In this document: one piece after another, positions 60,166 through 64,000 of the stretch | Numbering within the stretch: the stretch's first letter is position 1 | Layout of the letters: each line of letters opens with the position of its first letter | From: Delphinapterus leucas | Lineage: Eukaryota > Chordata > Mammalia > Artiodactyla > Monodontidae | Assembly: GCF_002288925.2 (NCBI RefSeq) | Contig: NW_022098063.1 | Span: 432,326-496,325 of the forward strand | DNA length: 64,000 nucleotides | Direction: 5' to 3' | The notes under the pieces: generated by a model | Seen by the model: the letters and a program-made list of their open reading frames with translations, nothing else | Told to the model about the DNA's origin: nothing | The model's database searches: none | Made by a program: the position numbers and the translations under genes

Positions 60166-62425
60166 CATCGTGGGCCGCAAATGAGGAGCGTGCTTGAGGA
60201 CTTCGAACCTTGCTGCCAGTCTTACCGTGTGCCCGGTCCCTAAAGGACAGTGGGTAATGGAGGCTGGGGATGCACAGCTGACCAAACCGTTCTCTCCCAT
60301 TTCCTCAAGCTTGCTGCCTAACAAAGGCCAGAGTGCAGCCTGGATGCCCCCGCCTCCTGCAGGGCTAAGTCCAGTCTACCTGATGGCAGTGGTAGCTGAG
60401 AGCAGAAACCTGGGGGGTGGGGGGCGGCGGGGAGGAGATGCTGAGATACCTTAGTGGCACACAGAGGGAGGGGAGCATGAGAGGTAGGACCTGGGTCCCT
60501 GGGCATCCTCCTCCACTCCCAGCATGGCCCTGCCCCACCATCCCTGATGGGACATCTTGATGGGTCTTGTGTGAGGACATCCCTGCCCCGGTGGGGTGGC
60601 TGCCTTCCTCACAGGGGCTGAAAGAGCGAGACTTGGAAGGCAGGCAGGACAAGGAACTGGGAAGGTGTGTGTATAAAAGCTCCAGATCCCAATCTAGAGT
60701 CAGGTCAGGCCTACTTTGGAATTTCTCCCAGGAGCTAAGGGTATGGTGAGAAGCTCAGGGACACATTCCTTGAAGGCTAAGAAGTTGTTAAATAGCAGAG
60801 AAGGGGCAGATCAACAATGGAAAACACTGGCCTAATAAGGTCAGGCCAGATTTTTGCCTTCGGATGTGCTCAAAGTCCATTTGGGGCTGCTTGTTACAAA
60901 CACACACAGCACACAGCTAAAACACTTAGCTTTCCACTGCAGCCTTACAGCTGAAACACTAAATTCCAACAGGAGGACTTTCTGGAAGCTGGAGAAATCA
61001 GCTAAGTTTTTAATTAGGTTGTCTTTCGAGGCACCTTTGACCCAGCGCTCTCATTCTCTGTCACCCACGTGCAGCAAATACTTGTTCATAAGCCAGAAAT
61101 GTAGAAATGGTTCTTGTCAAGTTTTCTTAAGGCCCCCTTACTGCTCCTAGCAACCTCCACAAAAACACCTGCATTTCTGCATTTGCTTTGTTGTCCTGAG
61201 TTCTGATAATGGAATCTCCTCCAGCAAGCACTCCTTCTCAGGTTCTCACCAAAACCAGCTCCACCAGGAGCATTACTCTCCTCAAGACCAGGAATCAAAG
61301 GACCACAGGGGTCTGTGCCCTCTGGCTCCAGGGGGAGACAAAGACTTTAACCACCGAAAGGATTCCAAAGAATGCAACGCTAATGGCAGTGGGGTTTCAG
61401 AGCCCATTTAAAGACAATGTACACAAATGAACACATGAAATTACCTTGTTTGGCAAAAAACACACAAACAAACAAAAAAACCCAGAGAGAGAGAGACAGA
61501 GGGGGAGAGAAAGTGAGAGAGAAAGTACTATGCAAACAAATATAAATGCAAAATAAGATGATGATATAAATCTCACATTACCTATAGTGGGAGCTTTGCT
61601 TTAGGGGGGAAAGGAAAGAAAAGAAGGGGCAAGAGGTAGGGATGAGTTAGTTCTCTCCACAAGATGGGACAACCTTATGCAAAGACCTCATGTTGCTTTG
61701 TGCACAAGATACAGGCCACCGTGAGGTGATTAAAGGACATGAGGTGATGCGGACCCCACAGCACAAAGCCATTCTCCTCTAGAATTAGCACTAGTCTGAC
61801 CTTCATCAGAAAGTGAGATTAGAGGGTTTGGCCTGTGTCCAGAGGACATCTGTCATGAGATCTAAAGGAGATAGACAGAAAAAAAAAAAAAAAGCTTGAA
61901 TTGGCTCACAGTAAAGCAAGAATGTTGGGCAAAATTTGTCCAAGTCAAACTGTATTTTATGGTAACCATTTGCTCTCTCCTCAGCTGGTAATTCTGTTTC
62001 AAGTTCATTTTAAGTAACATGTAATAAGCCATCTTATTAAATTTTATGGAGATGTGTGATACTGAAAACTGTGATCAAACATTTGGGACTATAGGAATTG
62101 GATGTTAACTATACCCAATTAACTTAGAAATGAACGTAGGGAGGCTTTACAAGATTGTAGATTCTTGCGTGTAACTGCTGGGAAAATCCAAGGATTTATC
62201 TCTATACTCAAACAAAGGAAGGCATTTTGGGCAGAGGACTCCTCTGAGTTCAGAGGTCTGATCCTTTCTTGTGTTTGCTGTGGGGCCTCTATAGGTAGGT
62301 AGTTCACGCTGGGGGAACAACCAAACAGCTGCTGGAGGAGCCCCCAGCACTTGGCTTCCTCTTAAACCACTGCACGTGGAAGTCTGGGCCTGTGTGTGGT
62401 TGTGCACCCCACCTGGGCAGACAGT
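60166..62425. other. Upstream non-coding; simple repeats only
   Basis: There is a G-rich patch near 60413-60440, an A/GA-rich patch at about 61470-61530, and an A run at 61878-61893. No gene is recognised. Confidence 0.4.
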
Positions 62426-62429
62426 GGGC

Positions 62430-62562
62430 CGTTAGGAGGCAGGTTCCCATCCCGGCTCTGGCACTATCATGCTGAATAACCATGGACGCCTGATTTGATT
62501 TCTCTGTCCTAAATTTCATCTGTAAAATGAGAATATTAGACTAAATCAAACAGCTTCTCATC
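62430..62562 (+). repeat. MIR SINE fragment
   Basis: 'gcaggttcccatcccggctc', 'tgctgaataaccatggacg' and 'aaatttcatctgtaaaatga' with 'gaatattagactaaatc' match MIR. Confidence 0.65.
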
Positions 62563-62564
62563 TC

Positions 62565-63085
62565 ATGCCTAGTGAAAGTTAAATTCATCATAATTGTCCA
62601 CAACGTGCCACCTTATCTGGCCCCTCACCACCTCTCTGGTTCATTCCCTGTCCTCTTTCTTATCAGTACTAGGGCTGTTTCTGGAATACCATGTCCACTC
62701 CCACCTCAGGACCTTTGCATCTGCTTTCCTTCTGCCTGTAATGTTCTTCCCCAGGCTATTCACAGGTGTGGCTTCCTCACATATTTCAGGTGAGTCTAAT
62801 ATCACATTCTCTGTGATGACACACAATTACAAATCCCCCCCCCCACACACACCCATCTTTATCCTCCTATTCAGCTTAGAAAAATTTTTTTTCCTCCTTA
62901 GCACTTAATAGTATCCCACCTACTATATATTTTACTTATTTATTTTATTGTCTATATCCCCTAGTAGAATGGCTACTCTCTAAGGGCAGGGATTTCTCTC
63001 TGTTTTGTTCACTGGTGTATCCCTGGTACCTGGAAGAGTCCCTGATACAGAAAAGGAACTCATTAAGTTTTGCTGAATGGATGCA
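62565..63085 (+). repeat. Ancient L1M- or L2-type LINE 3' UTR and tail
   Basis: 'ctggcccctcaccacctctc', 'cctcaggacctttgcatctg', 'ttctgcctgtaatgttcttc', then 'ctaagggcagggatttctct', 'tgttttgttcactggtgtat' and a final 'ttgctgaatggatg' are in the expected order. A CCCCCC/ACAC patch lies at 62836-62853. Confidence 0.75.
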
Positions 63086-64000
63086 TGCATGGGTGGGTGG
63101 AAGGGAGGGCAGGAAGAGTACAGCTCTCTACCATGACTTCCAGCTCTGAGGTCTGTGGGCTGCGGTGTCCATGGCCGAAGGAAGGGCTGTCCTCTGCCAC
63201 CACTGTACAGGTTGGTCTCCATAACCACATGAAAAAACAAGCCAACCCAGAGACGTACGCGGCGGGCTTTCACTCTGCTGCAGACCCTCTCAAGTGCTGC
63301 TTCCGGCACGTTCCATGCTCTGAGCTGCTGAAGGGCCACATACACCCTACAGTCTCAGCAAGACCACGGCTTCCAAACGTTGTCTACAGGAGATTCTTTA
63401 TATTGGTGCTCAGCTCCATTTTCTAGAGTCAAAATTAATACTTTTGGGGGGAGCACAGTTACATCCAACTCCTTTCTCAAACACTGCATCTAAAATCCCC
63501 AGGGGAAAGAGAAGTAAGCTTCTCTATTGCCAAGATGACCACGCTATTAATTTAACCTGCAATGAGAAGAGGTGGTGATGCTCCCCGTGCAGTTCAGCCA
63601 GTTCCACTAGATGGCAACATGGTCTGGGTGTGCTGGTATCCACCGCTGACATTTACCAGCCACACAGAAGAGAGAAGCTCCCACACACCCCTCCTGTTCT
63701 CTGATACACTTATCTCCTTGCCTTCTCTTCACTTTTAGCCTGGCTATTTTCAACCAATAATTTACGTTTGCTCCTAAATGGTTCGTGCTTACTCATGAAT
63801 GCATTTAATATAATCGCTCCAGCCTTGGAAGTTTTATGTCCGCTTCTTTCTGCCAAAGTACATTACTTACCCTAACACCCGCTGTAGAACTCTACCCAAA
63901 ATTCACTTCTCCCACAAAACCTGCCCAAGCAAACCTGGCTCTGATTCCAACTGTATATATGCCATGATATACAGTCACAGACACATAACCAATTTTATAT
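63086..64000. other. Upstream non-coding end of window
   Basis: A (GGGT/GGAA)-type patch lies at about 63085-63115, and a candidate CTCF motif is listed separately. No exon is recognised. Confidence 0.4.
63604..63618 (+). promoter_or_regulatory. Candidate CTCF motif CCACTAGATGGCAAC
   Basis: It matches the well-known vertebrate CTCF core variant CCACTAGATGGCA. The site is outside any repeat I recognise. Occupancy cannot be judged from sequence. Confidence 0.4.

Noticed and set aside
42400..64000. Exons of DMXL1 or an alternative TNFAIP8 first exon
   Set aside because: No recognisable peptide, CpG island or convincing donor was found, so no call can be supported.

Overview
This is mammalian nuclear DNA, almost certainly from a cetacean (dolphin or whale). 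The main sign is at least eight near-consensus copies of the tRNA-derived CHR SINE, which is abundant and young in whales. There are also older CHR-1/Bov-tA-like SINEs, 5'-truncated L1 tails of cetartiodactyl type, and ancient MIR, L1M/L2 and CR1/L3 fossils. Nothing bacterial, viral or CRISPR-like is present.

One protein-coding gene is recognisable: TNFAIP8, on the minus strand. Its first coding exon (41824-41854) encodes MHSEAEESKE plus one base. It lies beside a CpG-rich promoter at about 41630-42290. A 36.2-kb intron (5608-41823) follows. One large exon (5042-5607) then encodes residues 11-198 and the stop codon. The joined CDS is 597 nt, or 198 codons plus stop. A 3' UTR of about 0.9-1.1 kb probably ends at one of two AATAAA signals, at 4154-4159 or 3982-3987. 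From human synteny (knowledge, not seen here), HSD17B4 should lie beyond the low-coordinate end. DMXL1 and a distal alternative TNFAIP8 promoter should lie beyond the high-coordinate end. I found no exon of either neighbouring gene.

Layout: 1-3960 is 3' flank with one CHR-type SINE and one MIR. 3965-5041 is 3' UTR. 5042-5607 is the main exon. 5608-41823 is intron carrying most of the repeats. 41824-42290 is exon 1 and promoter. 42290-64000 is upstream non-coding DNA, possibly the intron of longer TNFAIP8 transcripts, with more SINEs, L1 pieces, microsatellites, G-rich tracts and a candidate CTCF site.

No new biological system is evident. The more interesting observations are: several insertions with readable target-site duplications and nesting order; a diverged block of about 160 bp present twice, 3 kb apart, that I cannot assign to a family; a G-rich repeat near the main exon; a tail-less CHR SINE; an in-frame upstream ATG in TNFAIP8; and an unexplained 92-codon antisense ORF. 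MIR, L2 and L1M boundaries are approximate (tens of bases). SINE and L1 boundaries with stated duplications are exact or nearly so.
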